64,000 nucleotides of DNA from Candidatus Gastranaerophilales bacterium. GTDB taxonomy: Bacteria > Cyanobacteriota > Vampirovibrionia > Gastranaerophilales > Gastranaerophilaceae. Position 1 is the stretch's first letter, and each line of letters starts with the position of its first letter. Shown here one piece after another: positions 1 to 7,641 of this stretch. The DNA lies in contig CALUXU010000001.1 of NCBI GenBank assembly GCA_944324825.1, forward strand, positions 372,001 to 436,000, given 5' to 3'. The notes under the pieces were generated by a model. The model saw nothing but the letters and a program-made list of their open reading frames with translations. It had not been told where the DNA came from and did not search any database. The position numbers were made by a program, and so were the translations under genes.

Positions 1-227
1 TAATGGTTTCTGATAATAGGATCCTTTGTATAATAATTTTTTGCCCCCGGCTTTGAATCCGGATAAACAGAGCCGTGAATAATTAATGCACGATTTTTTA
101 CCCCGAGATAATCGAAAGCCTTGTTCATATCAGCTTCCATTTTCGGTTTTTCTTCTTCTCTAAGCTTGCGCTTAAAATTAAGATTAGAAGAACGCATATT
201 ATTATAACTGAACACACCTAACATCAT
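1..227 (-). CDS. Partial hypothetical protein (C-terminus outside window)
   Basis: An open frame runs from an ATG at 225-227 to the window edge without a stop, giving the first 75 residues. It begins MMLGVFSYNNMRSSNLNF, followed by a charged stretch and then VKNRALIIHGSVYPDS. I recognise no family and see no signal peptide or membrane segment. A second ATG directly follows the first and no convincing ribosome site precedes either, so the exact start is open. It is divergent from the membrane protein gene at 391. Confidence 0.5.
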   Translation of the reverse strand, partial: MMLGVFSYNNMRSSNLNFKRKLREEEKPKMEADMNKAFDYLGVKNRALIIHGSVYPDSKPGAKNYYTKDPIIRNH

Positions 228-390
228 ATTTGTATTAAAACAGATAAGCCCTATTTTTTGCCAGTATGTGAAGATTTCTTAACAGAAAAAGCAGATATCA
301 AATTATCTTATATTTACCAACACAGAGAAACAAATAAAAAATTTGTAACAATATTAAAAATAATCTTTGAATTTGTATTAGAATATTATT

Positions 391-876
391 ATGGACAAAT
401 TAAAAAACTATATATCGGCATATCTGTTTTCATTTATCGGTTATTGTATGTGTATTGGAGAGCCGATTATATTCAAAACAATATACGAACAAAATATATT
501 TTCTACAATATGGACAACTTGTATCTTTACAATAATGATAGCGGCTTATCCGATTGCAGGGATTATCATTTGTTTTATTATCGAGTGGCTTATAAAAAAG
601 ATATTCAAATATAAATCTAATATCAAAAACGATAATAATATTATGTATTTTATTTTTAAACTCGGAATTTTCTTCGGATTATTACCTTTTGTTATTTTAA
701 TCGCCTCAGCTATTTGTTGTTTTACTCCATTACTTGTAATCCCTGAAAAAATACTAATGTTTATAGATGAACATATTTGTGACTTTTTTTGTTTTTTAAA
801 AATAATTATTACATTAGGAGTTTTTTATTCTATTTACTTACTTTGGAAATTTATATTTAAGAAGGATAAAAATTAA
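391..876 (+). CDS. Small multi-pass membrane protein, orphan immunity-like
   Basis: The 161-residue product is almost entirely hydrophobic, with about four predicted membrane segments. It starts MDKLKNYISAYLFSFIGY, which resembles the starts of the membrane proteins at 48972 (MKSIKHLFTINLLSIIGY) and 51992 (MKIDKLKNLVFTNILSLLGY) in the phage region. It also keeps their layout: a charged loop followed by a hydrophobic 'KLGIFFGLLP' segment. It lies far from the phage region and has no toxin beside it in this window, so I call it an orphan immunity-like gene. The homology is by eye and function is inferred. No good ribosome site is seen before the ATG. Confidence 0.6.
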   Translation: MDKLKNYISAYLFSFIGYCMCIGEPIIFKTIYEQNIFSTIWTTCIFTIMIAAYPIAGIIICFIIEWLIKKIFKYKSNIKNDNNIMYFIFKLGIFFGLLPFVILIASAICCFTPLLVIPEKILMFIDEHICDFFCFLKIIITLGVFYSIYLLWKFIFKKDKN

Positions 877-993
877 TATTCAACATCTAAAAATATTTCC
901 CTAACGCTCACTTGATTTGAATTTTTGTTTAAGGTTTAATTTAATTACTGAAGGAAATTCCTTCTAGTCTTTATAGAAAGTAGATTCAATTTA

Positions 994-1866
994 TTGAATA
1001 GTCGAAACATAAAATTAGCTAAATTTGCGGGATTCTGTTACGGAGTAAAACGAGCAGTTGAAACTGTCAAGAAGTTAAAAGCAGACAATCCCGATAAAAA
1101 TATTTATATATTAGGAGAACTTATCCATAACACTCAGGTGATACAAGAGCTTGATGAAATGGGTATTAAAACAATAGAAGAACTTCCGCAAAAAGGCGAT
1201 GGAATATGTGTAATAAGAAGCCATGGTGCATCACCGGAAGTATTTGACAATATTAAAAATGCGGGATTTGAAATAGTTGATTTAACCTGTTTGGACGTGA
1301 AAAAAGTCCAGCAGCAAGCAATAGAGCTGGCTAAAGAGGGGTATTTTTTAGTTATAGTCGGCAAATCGGAGCATCCTGAGGTAGTTGCAATCAAGGCAAA
1401 CGCTGAATTATGGAGCGATAATGTTGTAGTTGCAAGTACCCCTGAGAAGCTTGAGGAATATCGGGAAAGTATTAAGAAGCACAAAAAGGTAGGTGTTGTA
1501 GTCCAAACAACACAGCGTGTTGACAATTTAAAATCAATCGTTGATTATTTAATCCCGATATCAAAGGAGCTGCATATCGCAAATACCATTTGCTCCAGCA
1601 CCTCAATGCGCCAAAAAGAAGCAAAAGAGCTTGCTCAGGAGAGTGATTTGATGATAGTTGTAGGCTCCAAAAAGAGCGCAAACACAACCCACCTTGCAGA
1701 GATTTTAAAAGATTCCTGCAAGACTATTCATATAGAAAAAGACAGTGAATTAATGAACTATAAAGAACTGATAGAGAATGCCCGAGATATTGGCATAACA
1801 GCCGGAGCATCAACTCCGCAGTCAGTTATAGAAAAAGTTGTAAACGAAATAAAAGGAGGAATATAA
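994..1866 (+). CDS. ispH: 4-hydroxy-3-methylbut-2-enyl diphosphate reductase (IspH)
   Basis: IspH is the last enzyme of the MEP pathway and reduces HMBPP to IPP and DMAPP using a [4Fe-4S] cluster. At 290 residues it has the family's usual length. The three cluster cysteines are visible at about C15 (AGFCYGVKRA), C99 (DLTC) and C200 (NTICSSTS), and the substrate-site SxN motif appears in KKSANTTH. The frame opens with TTG at 994; there is no clear ribosome site and no in-frame ATG nearby. The gene ends one base before rpsA, whose ribosome site lies inside its 3' end, so the two are co-transcribed. Confidence 0.93.
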   Translation: MNSRNIKLAKFAGFCYGVKRAVETVKKLKADNPDKNIYILGELIHNTQVIQELDEMGIKTIEELPQKGDGICVIRSHGASPEVFDNIKNAGFEIVDLTCLDVKKVQQQAIELAKEGYFLVIVGKSEHPEVVAIKANAELWSDNVVVASTPEKLEEYRESIKKHKKVGVVVQTTQRVDNLKSIVDYLIPISKELHIANTICSSTSMRQKEAKELAQESDLMIVVGSKKSANTTHLAEILKDSCKTIHIEKDSELMNYKELIENARDIGITAGASTPQSVIEKVVNEIKGGI

Positions 1867-1867
1867 T

Positions 1868-2929
1868 ATGACAGCAACATTAGAAAGACCATTAGACGAG
1901 TTTGAAACTCTGTTAGAAGAATCATTCTCAAAATCTTATGCGGTAGCAGATATCGTAGAAGGTACAGTTATTAAAAAAGAATCAGAAGGATATCTTGTAA
2001 GCGTTAAGGGCGCTAAAATGGAAGCATTCTTATCAAACAAAGAATTATCATCTGATGAACCTTCATTAGAAGTAGGTGATATAAAAGAATTCTACGTATT
2101 AAAAGAAGAAAACGATGAAGATGCAATGTTATTATCATTAAAGAGAATCGCATTTGCACAAGCTTGGGCACAATTAAATGATGCAAAAATCCAAGGCGAC
2201 ACAATCTTAGCAAAAGTTGTTTCAACTGTAAAAGGCGGTGTATTGGTTGACGTTGCAGACCTTAAAGGCTTCATACCATCTTCTCAATTAAGAACCGGTA
2301 CTCCATTTGACGGTTTAATCGACCAAAAAATCGAAGTTAAGGTATTGGAAGCAGATCCTAAGAAAAATAAACTTATCTTATCTCAACGTCAAGCTGTTGC
2401 AGAACAAAGAGATCAAGTTGTTGATAACGTTTTAGCTTCTTTAGAAGAAGATTCTATCGTTAAAGGTACTGTTGTTAGAATCACTGACTTTGGTGCATTT
2501 GTTGACATCAACGGTATCGACGGTTTATTACCTATTTCTGAAATTTCTTGGCAAAGAATTAAACACCCTTCAGATGTTATCACTTTAGGCGACGAAATCG
2601 AAGTAAAAATTATCAAAATTGATACAGAATTAAAGAGAATTTCTTTAAGCTTAAAGAGAATGGGCGAAAATCCTTGGCAGCAAATCGAAGGTCAATTTGA
2701 AGAAGGTCAGGTTGTTAAAGGAACAGTTAACAAAATCACTACTTTCGGTGCATTTATTAACATCTTCCCTGGCGTAGAAGCATTGTTACCTGTATCAGAA
2801 ATGAGCAACGAAAACGTTAATCCGTTCAATATGTTCAAAGTAGGTGATGAAATCGAAGTTCTTATTAAGAGATTTACTCCGAAAGAACACAGAATCGCAT
2901 TAAGCGTTAAAGATATTCCTAACGCATAA
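1868..2929 (+). CDS. rpsA: Ribosomal protein S1, four S1 domains
   Basis: The 353-residue protein contains four S1 RNA-binding repeats, at about residues 27-92, 109-175, 195-264 and 280-350. The third and fourth carry the canonical 'GTVxxITxFGAFV/I' signature. S1 helps the 30S subunit bind and unfold mRNA leaders. A strong AAAGGAGG at 1852-1860 sits at the end of ispH and sets the ATG at 1868. This is the short S1 form, not the six-domain proteobacterial one. A hairpin terminator follows at 2950. Confidence 0.9.
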   Translation: MTATLERPLDEFETLLEESFSKSYAVADIVEGTVIKKESEGYLVSVKGAKMEAFLSNKELSSDEPSLEVGDIKEFYVLKEENDEDAMLLSLKRIAFAQAWAQLNDAKIQGDTILAKVVSTVKGGVLVDVADLKGFIPSSQLRTGTPFDGLIDQKIEVKVLEADPKKNKLILSQRQAVAEQRDQVVDNVLASLEEDSIVKGTVVRITDFGAFVDINGIDGLLPISEISWQRIKHPSDVITLGDEIEVKIIKIDTELKRISLSLKRMGENPWQQIEGQFEEGQVVKGTVNKITTFGAFINIFPGVEALLPVSEMSNENVNPFNMFKVGDEIEVLIKRFTPKEHRIALSVKDIPNA

Positions 2930-2949
2930 GCGAAAAGAATATAATAAAA

Positions 2950-2986
2950 AAAGAACCATTCTTTTATACAAGAGTGGTTCTTTTTT
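2950..2986 (+). terminator. Rho-independent terminator after rpsA
   Basis: AGAACCATTCTT at 2952-2963 pairs with AAGAGTGGTTCT at 2970-2981, with one mismatch, and a run of T follows. The A-rich flank on the other side lets it also serve the convergent gene ending at 2985. Confidence 0.85.
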
Positions 2987-3242
2987 ATCTGTTATCGTTA
3001 TCACTGTTTCTATCTGATTCTGCCATCAGACTGTATGCTTCGTAATCAAGACTGTCCTGCATCATTTGAAGGTCATAACCGGCATCTTTATCATTAAGAC
3101 CTGCATAGCTGACCTCATCCATATCTCCGCCGGAGCCTCGCGAGGCAGATATTTTAGATGCAGCATTTTGTTGAGAAGAAAAAGCGGACGAATGCTGCTG
3201 TCCGATTGAGAATCTCTGTCGTATTGCGGATATTACTGACAA
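2985..3242 (-). CDS. Small hydrophilic hypothetical protein
   Basis: The 85-residue product is rich in Ser, Gln and Asp and starts MSVISAIRQRFSIGQQHSSA; I recognise no domain. The start is a TTG at 3242, set by AGAGGAGAG about 7 nt upstream. The same leader style (GAGGAGAGCTAA) precedes the gene at 27357. A copy of the ACTTTATAT-type motif lies upstream at 3274-3289 in the matching orientation, which groups this gene with other lineage-restricted genes in the window. Confidence 0.65.
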   Translation of the reverse strand: MSVISAIRQRFSIGQQHSSAFSSQQNAASKISASRGSGGDMDEVSYAGLNDKDAGYDLQMMQDSLDYEAYSLMAESDRNSDNDNR

Positions 3243-3273
3243 CTTAGCTCTCCTCTAACGTTGGTTACAAAAT

Positions 3274-3289
3274 CTCATGAATATAAAGT
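3274..3289 (-). promoter_or_regulatory. ACTTTATAT-type promoter motif, copy 1
   Basis: Read on the minus strand this is ACTTTATATTCATGAG, about 32 bp before the TTG start of the 85-residue gene. It matches the motif seen before at least five other unrecognised genes in the window. Confidence 0.5.
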
Positions 3290-3342
3290 TTTTTTTAGAT
3301 TATGAATTTCAAAGTATGAAAAAATTGAAACATTTGTTACAA

Positions 3343-3372
3343 TTGGTTTCAATAAAAAAAGTGTGTTATAAT
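3343..3372 (+). promoter_or_regulatory. Promoter with -10 adjacent to the start codon
   Basis: TTGGTT at 3343-3348 and a perfect TATAAT at 3367-3372 are separated by 18 bp. The ATG of the next gene is at 3380, only 7 bases past the hexamer, so the transcript probably begins at or next to the start codon. Confidence 0.65.
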
Positions 3373-3379
3373 CGGTATT

Positions 3380-4618
3380 ATGAGAAGAGTAGCAAAGGGG
3401 ATTTTAATACTGGCATTATTTGTATCAAATGCCGTTTATGCTGCGGATTACAGAGTTCTTGTAATCCCTGATAATTTATCCAGCAAACCTTGTTTGGATG
3501 CAATGATTTATGAAGATTCCTCAGAGTTTTTTGCAAACCAGGTAATTAACCGTTTAAATTTATCCGGAACAGTTGAATCTCCTACCGTTTCAGAAGTTAG
3601 AGATAAATTGCAGCGCAACCAGAGATTATATCTTGCAACAAGAGAATCGTTATTAAGATTCAAAAACGGGTATAATATCAATTACTTAAACGTACAAAAA
3701 CTGGCTGCAATGTTTAATACAAACAAAGTTTTATTAATCACCTCTTCTGCTGACGCACAAAACTATTTTATAAGAAGAACTTTTTGGGATTTTCTAAATA
3801 TTCCGGGAGCAACAGTAATTGACCCGGCGATTAAATTATCTGTTTATGCAGTGCTAATAGATACCGACAGAATGGTTAACCTGTGGGAAGATACATTCTA
3901 CAAAACAATAAGCTCTTGCGAAAACCGTATGGTTGCAAATTCGCTATCTCCTCAGACAGAGCAATTGGAAAAAATCAGAGATTATTCAAGAATGCTTGGA
4001 CCGCAAATTGCACATTATGTACAGGCAAGTGTAGTACCTAGTGCAACTTTAACCCGTGCAAATGAGATCACATACGGGCCAAAAGATTTTGATAACGTAT
4101 TTACCAAAAAATTCAGATGGTATAAACATGGTGCCAAAGAAATTACAAAAGAAACAAAATACAAGTATGATGACCACGTAACAAATCAGCGCAATAAAGG
4201 TGTAGAACCGTTAGAAGATAAATTCAGACGTTGGAAGCAGGAATGGAAAGCTCGCCGTGCGGCTGCAAAAGCTGAACGCATGCAGCGTAAACAGGAAGCT
4301 GCAATCAGACGTCAAATGGAAGAAGAGCAAAACCAACATATACAAGATATAAATAATAAACAGCCGGTAAAAGAAGAAGTAAAAGATAAAACTAAAGACG
4401 TAATAGAAATTAAAGATGTTCAGAAGCCTGCAAATCCTGAAAAGCCGGCAGTAAAAAAACATAAAAAAGATGAACCTAAGGTTTTGAATGTGACAAAGGA
4501 TGAGTATTTGGAGCCGCCAAAGACTGATGATGTACTTTTGGAACCTAAGATTAAGTATTATCAACCAAGACAGCGCAACATGCCGGAAGCTAAAAACACA
4601 ACAATAAACGATATTTAA
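3380..4618 (+). CDS. Secreted or periplasmic hypothetical protein with charged tail
   Basis: The 412-residue product has a clear signal peptide (MRRVAKGILILALFVSNAVYA, cleavage after AYA). The first ~270 residues look globular. From about residue 280 it becomes a long Lys/Glu/Gln-rich coiled or disordered tail. I recognise no catalytic motif. The start lies 7 nt from a TATAAT, implying a leaderless mRNA. A short inverted repeat with core TTGCTAG/CTAGCAA at 4659-4674 may end the transcript. Confidence 0.7.
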   Translation: MRRVAKGILILALFVSNAVYAADYRVLVIPDNLSSKPCLDAMIYEDSSEFFANQVINRLNLSGTVESPTVSEVRDKLQRNQRLYLATRESLLRFKNGYNINYLNVQKLAAMFNTNKVLLITSSADAQNYFIRRTFWDFLNIPGATVIDPAIKLSVYAVLIDTDRMVNLWEDTFYKTISSCENRMVANSLSPQTEQLEKIRDYSRMLGPQIAHYVQASVVPSATLTRANEITYGPKDFDNVFTKKFRWYKHGAKEITKETKYKYDDHVTNQRNKGVEPLEDKFRRWKQEWKARRAAAKAERMQRKQEAAIRRQMEEEQNQHIQDINNKQPVKEEVKDKTKDVIEIKDVQKPANPEKPAVKKHKKDEPKVLNVTKDEYLEPPKTDDVLLEPKIKYYQPRQRNMPEAKNTTINDI

Positions 4619-4698
4619 AAAATAGTTGACGTAGAAACATGTTCTTGATACACTTGATTTTGCTAGCACTAGCAAGAGGCAAGAAATTGCTGTTTTTA

Positions 4699-4796
4699 TG
4701 ACAACTGAATAAGAATTTAATTTGCGCTTGTAGCTCAGCCCGCAGTGAGCGGCCAGCGAACGGTAGTTAAAAATACTCTACCTGATGAGCTACAAG
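4699..4796. repeat. Truncated and inverted tRNA-Lys fragments
   Basis: GCGCTTGTAGCTCAGC at 4725-4740 repeats the first 16 bases of the tRNA-Lys gene, together with its upstream AACTGAAT..GAATTTAATTT. About 40 bp later CTACCTGATGAGCTACAAG reads as an inverted copy of the same tRNA arm, so the segment can fold back on itself with an 11-bp perfect stem. It is a rearranged duplicate and cannot form a tRNA. Confidence 0.7.
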
Positions 4797-4824
4797 ATGT
4801 GACAACTGAATAGAAATTTAATTT

Positions 4825-4897
4825 GCGCTTGTAGCTCAGCAGGTAGAGCACTCCCCTTTTAAGGGATAGGTCGCGCGTTCGAATCGCGCCAAGCGCA
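4825..4897 (+). tRNA. tRNA-Lys (anticodon TTT)
   Basis: The 73-nt sequence folds as a complete cloverleaf. The acceptor GCGCTTG pairs with CAAGCGC; the D arm is GCTC/GAGC; the anticodon loop CTTTTAA has UUU at positions 34-36; the T arm is GCGCG-TTCGAAT-CGCGC. The anticodon-stem outer pair is a mismatch (C27 opposite U43). CCA is not encoded. A weak hairpin and T-run follow immediately. Confidence 0.93.
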
Positions 4898-4924
4898 AAT
4901 TTTTTGTGCGTTTTTCTGCTCGCA

Positions 4925-5008
4925 AACGGAGTCCTTCCTTTTAAGGGATAGAGTCGCTGTGATTTACCCCTTCGAATCGCGCCAAGCGCAAATTTTTTGT
5001 GCGTTTTT
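4925..5008 (+). repeat. Degenerate 3' copy of tRNA-Lys
   Basis: After AAACGGAGTCCTTCC the sequence repeats the tRNA 3' half: CTTTTAAGGGATA, then a foreign ~20-bp stretch in place of the T arm 5' side, then TTCGAATCGCGCCAAGCGC and the same downstream T-rich hairpin as the real tRNA. It cannot fold as a tRNA. The AAACGGAGTCCTTCC stretch recurs beside the tRNA-Glu gene near 20,855. Confidence 0.65.
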
Positions 5009-5081
5009 CCAAGTTTTAATACTCCATTACACCTTTCCTTATTTATACGCAAAAAAATTTTTCAGGAGTTTTATTCCTTGT

Positions 5082-6179
5082 ATGGATATCCGCAACCAAC
5101 AAAATTATACCCCTAATTTTCAAGCAAAAATCCGCTTGAAAGAGCTTCGTGCGTTGTATAACCCGTCAATGAAAGAGAGTACAAGGCTTGATAAGATGTT
5201 TAATGAAAACAAACTTGTTAAAGGGTGTGAAAATATTTCTGTTTACACAAAACGAAATATCATAAACACTTATTTTGATAACCCTGTAAATATTTTTAGT
5301 AAAACGGCAAGAAAATTATGCGAAAACATTGTTAAATATTCGAGAATAACGGCAGATAAAATATTTTTTATTAACAACCGCCGCTCAATTAACAAACTGG
5401 ATAAAACATTCAGCAAACTGCAGCCTGAATCAAAAGAATATATAGAAGAGCTTGCAAAAGTCGGGAATTCTATGGATAAACATTTCATAAGAACAAACCT
5501 TGAGGATAATCCGCTCAAAAATGTTTCAAAATCTAAGAATGCAACTATTTTTGTACTGAACCATCCTAATTATCATAAAGACAAATTTTCATACGTTATA
5601 ATAAATTCGATTTTAAACAAAATGTACACAGAACAAGGGCGACAGCTTGACTGCCCAAGACCTAAAATTATTGTAAGCAAAAACATGTTAAAAATGCTTG
5701 GCAATAAGGTTGGCAGGATTTATAAACAACTTGGACTGTCAGAAGTTGATGCATCGTTAAAACATCGTGATACTAAAACTAACACGCATACAATGCACTC
5801 TTTGATGAAAGAATTCATAGAAAACAAATCAAACATATTTATTTTCCCTGAAGGCAACAACTCCGCATACAATAATATGCCTTTAGAACAACGAATCCAA
5901 CCGGGTATTGCAGGATTAATCAAAACAGCGGTTCAGACCAAAGACAGTGTAAGAGTAGTACCTGTCGGGCTCCATTATACTAATGAAAAGAACAGCTTCG
6001 GGAATTTATATGTTGGCAAACCAATGTATTTTAAAAAATCCGGAAATGATATTGTATACACCCAAGGCACCGATAAAAAGAAGATAGCGCACGTTAACTT
6101 GAAAGAATCCATTCCTGTAATTTTTAATGAAATATGCAAGAATATAAAATTTGGAATGGAAAAAGCATCAGAACTCTAA
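5082..6179 (+). CDS. PlsC-like lysophospholipid acyltransferase, divergent
   Basis: The 365-residue protein has PlsC-type acyltransferase motifs: VLNHPNYHKD, FPEGNNSAYN and the downstream RVVPVGLHYTN. The first motif is unusual because five residues separate His and Asp, where the family has four. It probably transfers acyl chains to a glycerol- or lysophospholipid at the membrane. I chose the ATG at 5082 (MDIRNQQNYTPNFQAK) because AGGAG lies at 5064-5068. A longer reading from 4959 would run through the tRNA-like repeat. The ~130-residue N-terminal extension before the motifs is unrecognised. Confidence 0.72.
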   Translation: MDIRNQQNYTPNFQAKIRLKELRALYNPSMKESTRLDKMFNENKLVKGCENISVYTKRNIINTYFDNPVNIFSKTARKLCENIVKYSRITADKIFFINNRRSINKLDKTFSKLQPESKEYIEELAKVGNSMDKHFIRTNLEDNPLKNVSKSKNATIFVLNHPNYHKDKFSYVIINSILNKMYTEQGRQLDCPRPKIIVSKNMLKMLGNKVGRIYKQLGLSEVDASLKHRDTKTNTHTMHSLMKEFIENKSNIFIFPEGNNSAYNNMPLEQRIQPGIAGLIKTAVQTKDSVRVVPVGLHYTNEKNSFGNLYVGKPMYFKKSGNDIVYTQGTDKKKIAHVNLKESIPVIFNEICKNIKFGMEKASEL

Positions 6180-6256
6180 TCTAATAGCAAAAACTTTTAT
6201 TTTTATGTTTTTAAATAAATGTTTGAGTTATAATAGGCCTATAACTTGGGGAAAAT

Positions 6257-6961
6257 ATGTCATTAAGCGTACGCAAATTTAACACAAAAGATAACATATT
6301 TGAAAACACAACAGGGTTTCATCGCTCTGAAATTGAAGCTGCAGAATACAGAAAACGTACACTAAAAGAATGCCGTTTTAAAAGAGATGAGTTTGTTTCA
6401 TCAAGAGATAAAGGTAAAGCTTTAGCAGGCTCGGCATTGGGAACATTAATTCCGATGCTTTTATTCTCACAGACCCAGAAAAAAAGTTTGTGGAAGATGA
6501 AATACGGATTAAAAGAAATTGCGACAATGTCTATCGGCGCAAATGTAGGCGGAATTTCCGTCAGCTCTATTGGTAAAAGCAAGCGTGAAAAAGAAAAGAA
6601 ATATAACGAAGGTATATTCCAGATTTTAAACTCTATATTACCGATGTCACTGGTTGACGGAGGAATAAAACTCTGTGAAAAATCAAAAAAATTAAACAAT
6701 GCTCCGGCAAAAATTGCAGCATCAACAATCGGAGTTGTTGCAGGAACACAGCTTGGTATCAAATTGGCAAACAAAATCACCGACCCTAAAGATTTAAGAC
6801 CGGACAGAAGATACACGGCAAAAGATGCGATTGCCAATATTGATGATGCAGTAAGTATTCTGGTATTAGGAAAAGTTCCTTTTGCGGATAAAATTCATAT
6901 AGAAAAAGCTTTACCGTTTATATACGGTTATTCAGGATATCGATCAGGAACAAGTAACTAA
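6257..6961 (+). CDS. Hypothetical protein with hydrophobic segments
   Basis: The 234-residue product has a basic N-terminal third, then Gly/Ala-rich hydrophobic stretches near residues 56-72, 88-105 and 155-172 that resemble glycine-zipper-like membrane segments. I recognise no family. The ATG lies after TTGGGGAAAAT, and a TATAAT at 6229-6234 could drive it. A strong hairpin terminator follows immediately. Confidence 0.65.
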   Translation: MSLSVRKFNTKDNIFENTTGFHRSEIEAAEYRKRTLKECRFKRDEFVSSRDKGKALAGSALGTLIPMLLFSQTQKKSLWKMKYGLKEIATMSIGANVGGISVSSIGKSKREKEKKYNEGIFQILNSILPMSLVDGGIKLCEKSKKLNNAPAKIAASTIGVVAGTQLGIKLANKITDPKDLRPDRRYTAKDAIANIDDAVSILVLGKVPFADKIHIEKALPFIYGYSGYRSGTSN

Positions 6962-6990
6962 AAAAAAGCCGCAAAATTTGCGGCTAAAAA
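6962..6990 (+). terminator. Terminator
   Basis: AGCCGCAAA and TTTGCGGCT form a perfect stem directly after the stop codon, flanked by A-runs and an AT-rich tail. Confidence 0.8.
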
Positions 6991-7033
6991 TTCGTTTAGT
7001 AAGATTAGGTAAGTAAGTTTAAGTTAAATCTTT

Positions 7034-7471
7034 TTATGAATTAGTTCCGTAGTTGTAATCAACTTTGATATTGTTACTCAACATTTGCTTGAATGAATCA
7101 ATATAAGAATTTATTTCGGATAATTCTGTATTGATAGTTGTAATTTGGTTATCCAGTTGAGTTTCCCAAGCGGTCAAATCTTCTACTTTTGCTTCATAAT
7201 ATGAATCTACATAACTAATTTCATCCTGATATTCAGGCAATTCAGAATAATCAACATAGGTATAACTTTCGTTATCTTTATATGTTGCAGTGAAAATATT
7301 TTTATACTCAGCTCTTAAAGCTGTATATCTGGCGTTTTTCCAAGAAGCCAAATCTGCTGTTTGCGCAGTAGAAAGAGTTTTCTGGTTGCTGTATCTGGTC
7401 AAATCCAGATTGATGCTATTGCGTCGCATTATATAGGATTGTATAATTTCGTTTAAACTTGCAACTGCCAT
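7034..7471 (-). CDS. Small helical hypothetical protein
   Basis: The 145-residue product has no signal peptide. Heptad-like stretches at both ends (LTAWETQLDNQITTINTELS, then SYIDSFKQML) suggest a helical hairpin or coiled coil, and the middle is Tyr-rich. The ribosome site GGTAAGAAG precedes the ATG at 7471. The shared promoter-like motif lies 60-75 bp upstream. The family is unknown. Confidence 0.65.
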   Translation of the reverse strand: MAVASLNEIIQSYIMRRNSINLDLTRYSNQKTLSTAQTADLASWKNARYTALRAEYKNIFTATYKDNESYTYVDYSELPEYQDEISYVDSYYEAKVEDLTAWETQLDNQITTINTELSEINSYIDSFKQMLSNNIKVDYNYGTNS

Positions 7472-7530
7472 CTCTTCTTACCTTAGATTTGTGAATCTTA
7501 CTTGGTTCTTCTTACTTACTTAATTATTTA

Positions 7531-7546
7531 TACATGTATATAAAAC
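7531..7546 (-). promoter_or_regulatory. ACTTTATAT-type promoter motif, copy 2
   Basis: On the minus strand this reads GGTTTTATATACATGTA, matching 14 of the 16 core positions of the shared motif. It lies upstream of the 145-residue gene. Confidence 0.45.
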
Positions 7547-7641
7547 CAAGCCAAAACCCTTAATTTCACATGGGTTCAGATTATTTACAAAAGTTTACAT
7601 GCCGGATTGGATGTCAACTTTCCTTGTGCTATCCTTGAGTC

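Noticed and set aside
258-614. 118-codon frame overlapping the membrane protein at 391
   Set aside because: It is the out-of-frame shadow of the 391-876 gene; the alternative frame gives a coherent hydrophobic family member.
4735-5052. 105-codon minus-strand frame across the tRNA-Lys region
   Set aside because: It is antisense to the tRNA and its degenerate copies; the ..HKKFALGAIRTRDLSLKRG.. translation is a familiar spurious product of tRNA loci.
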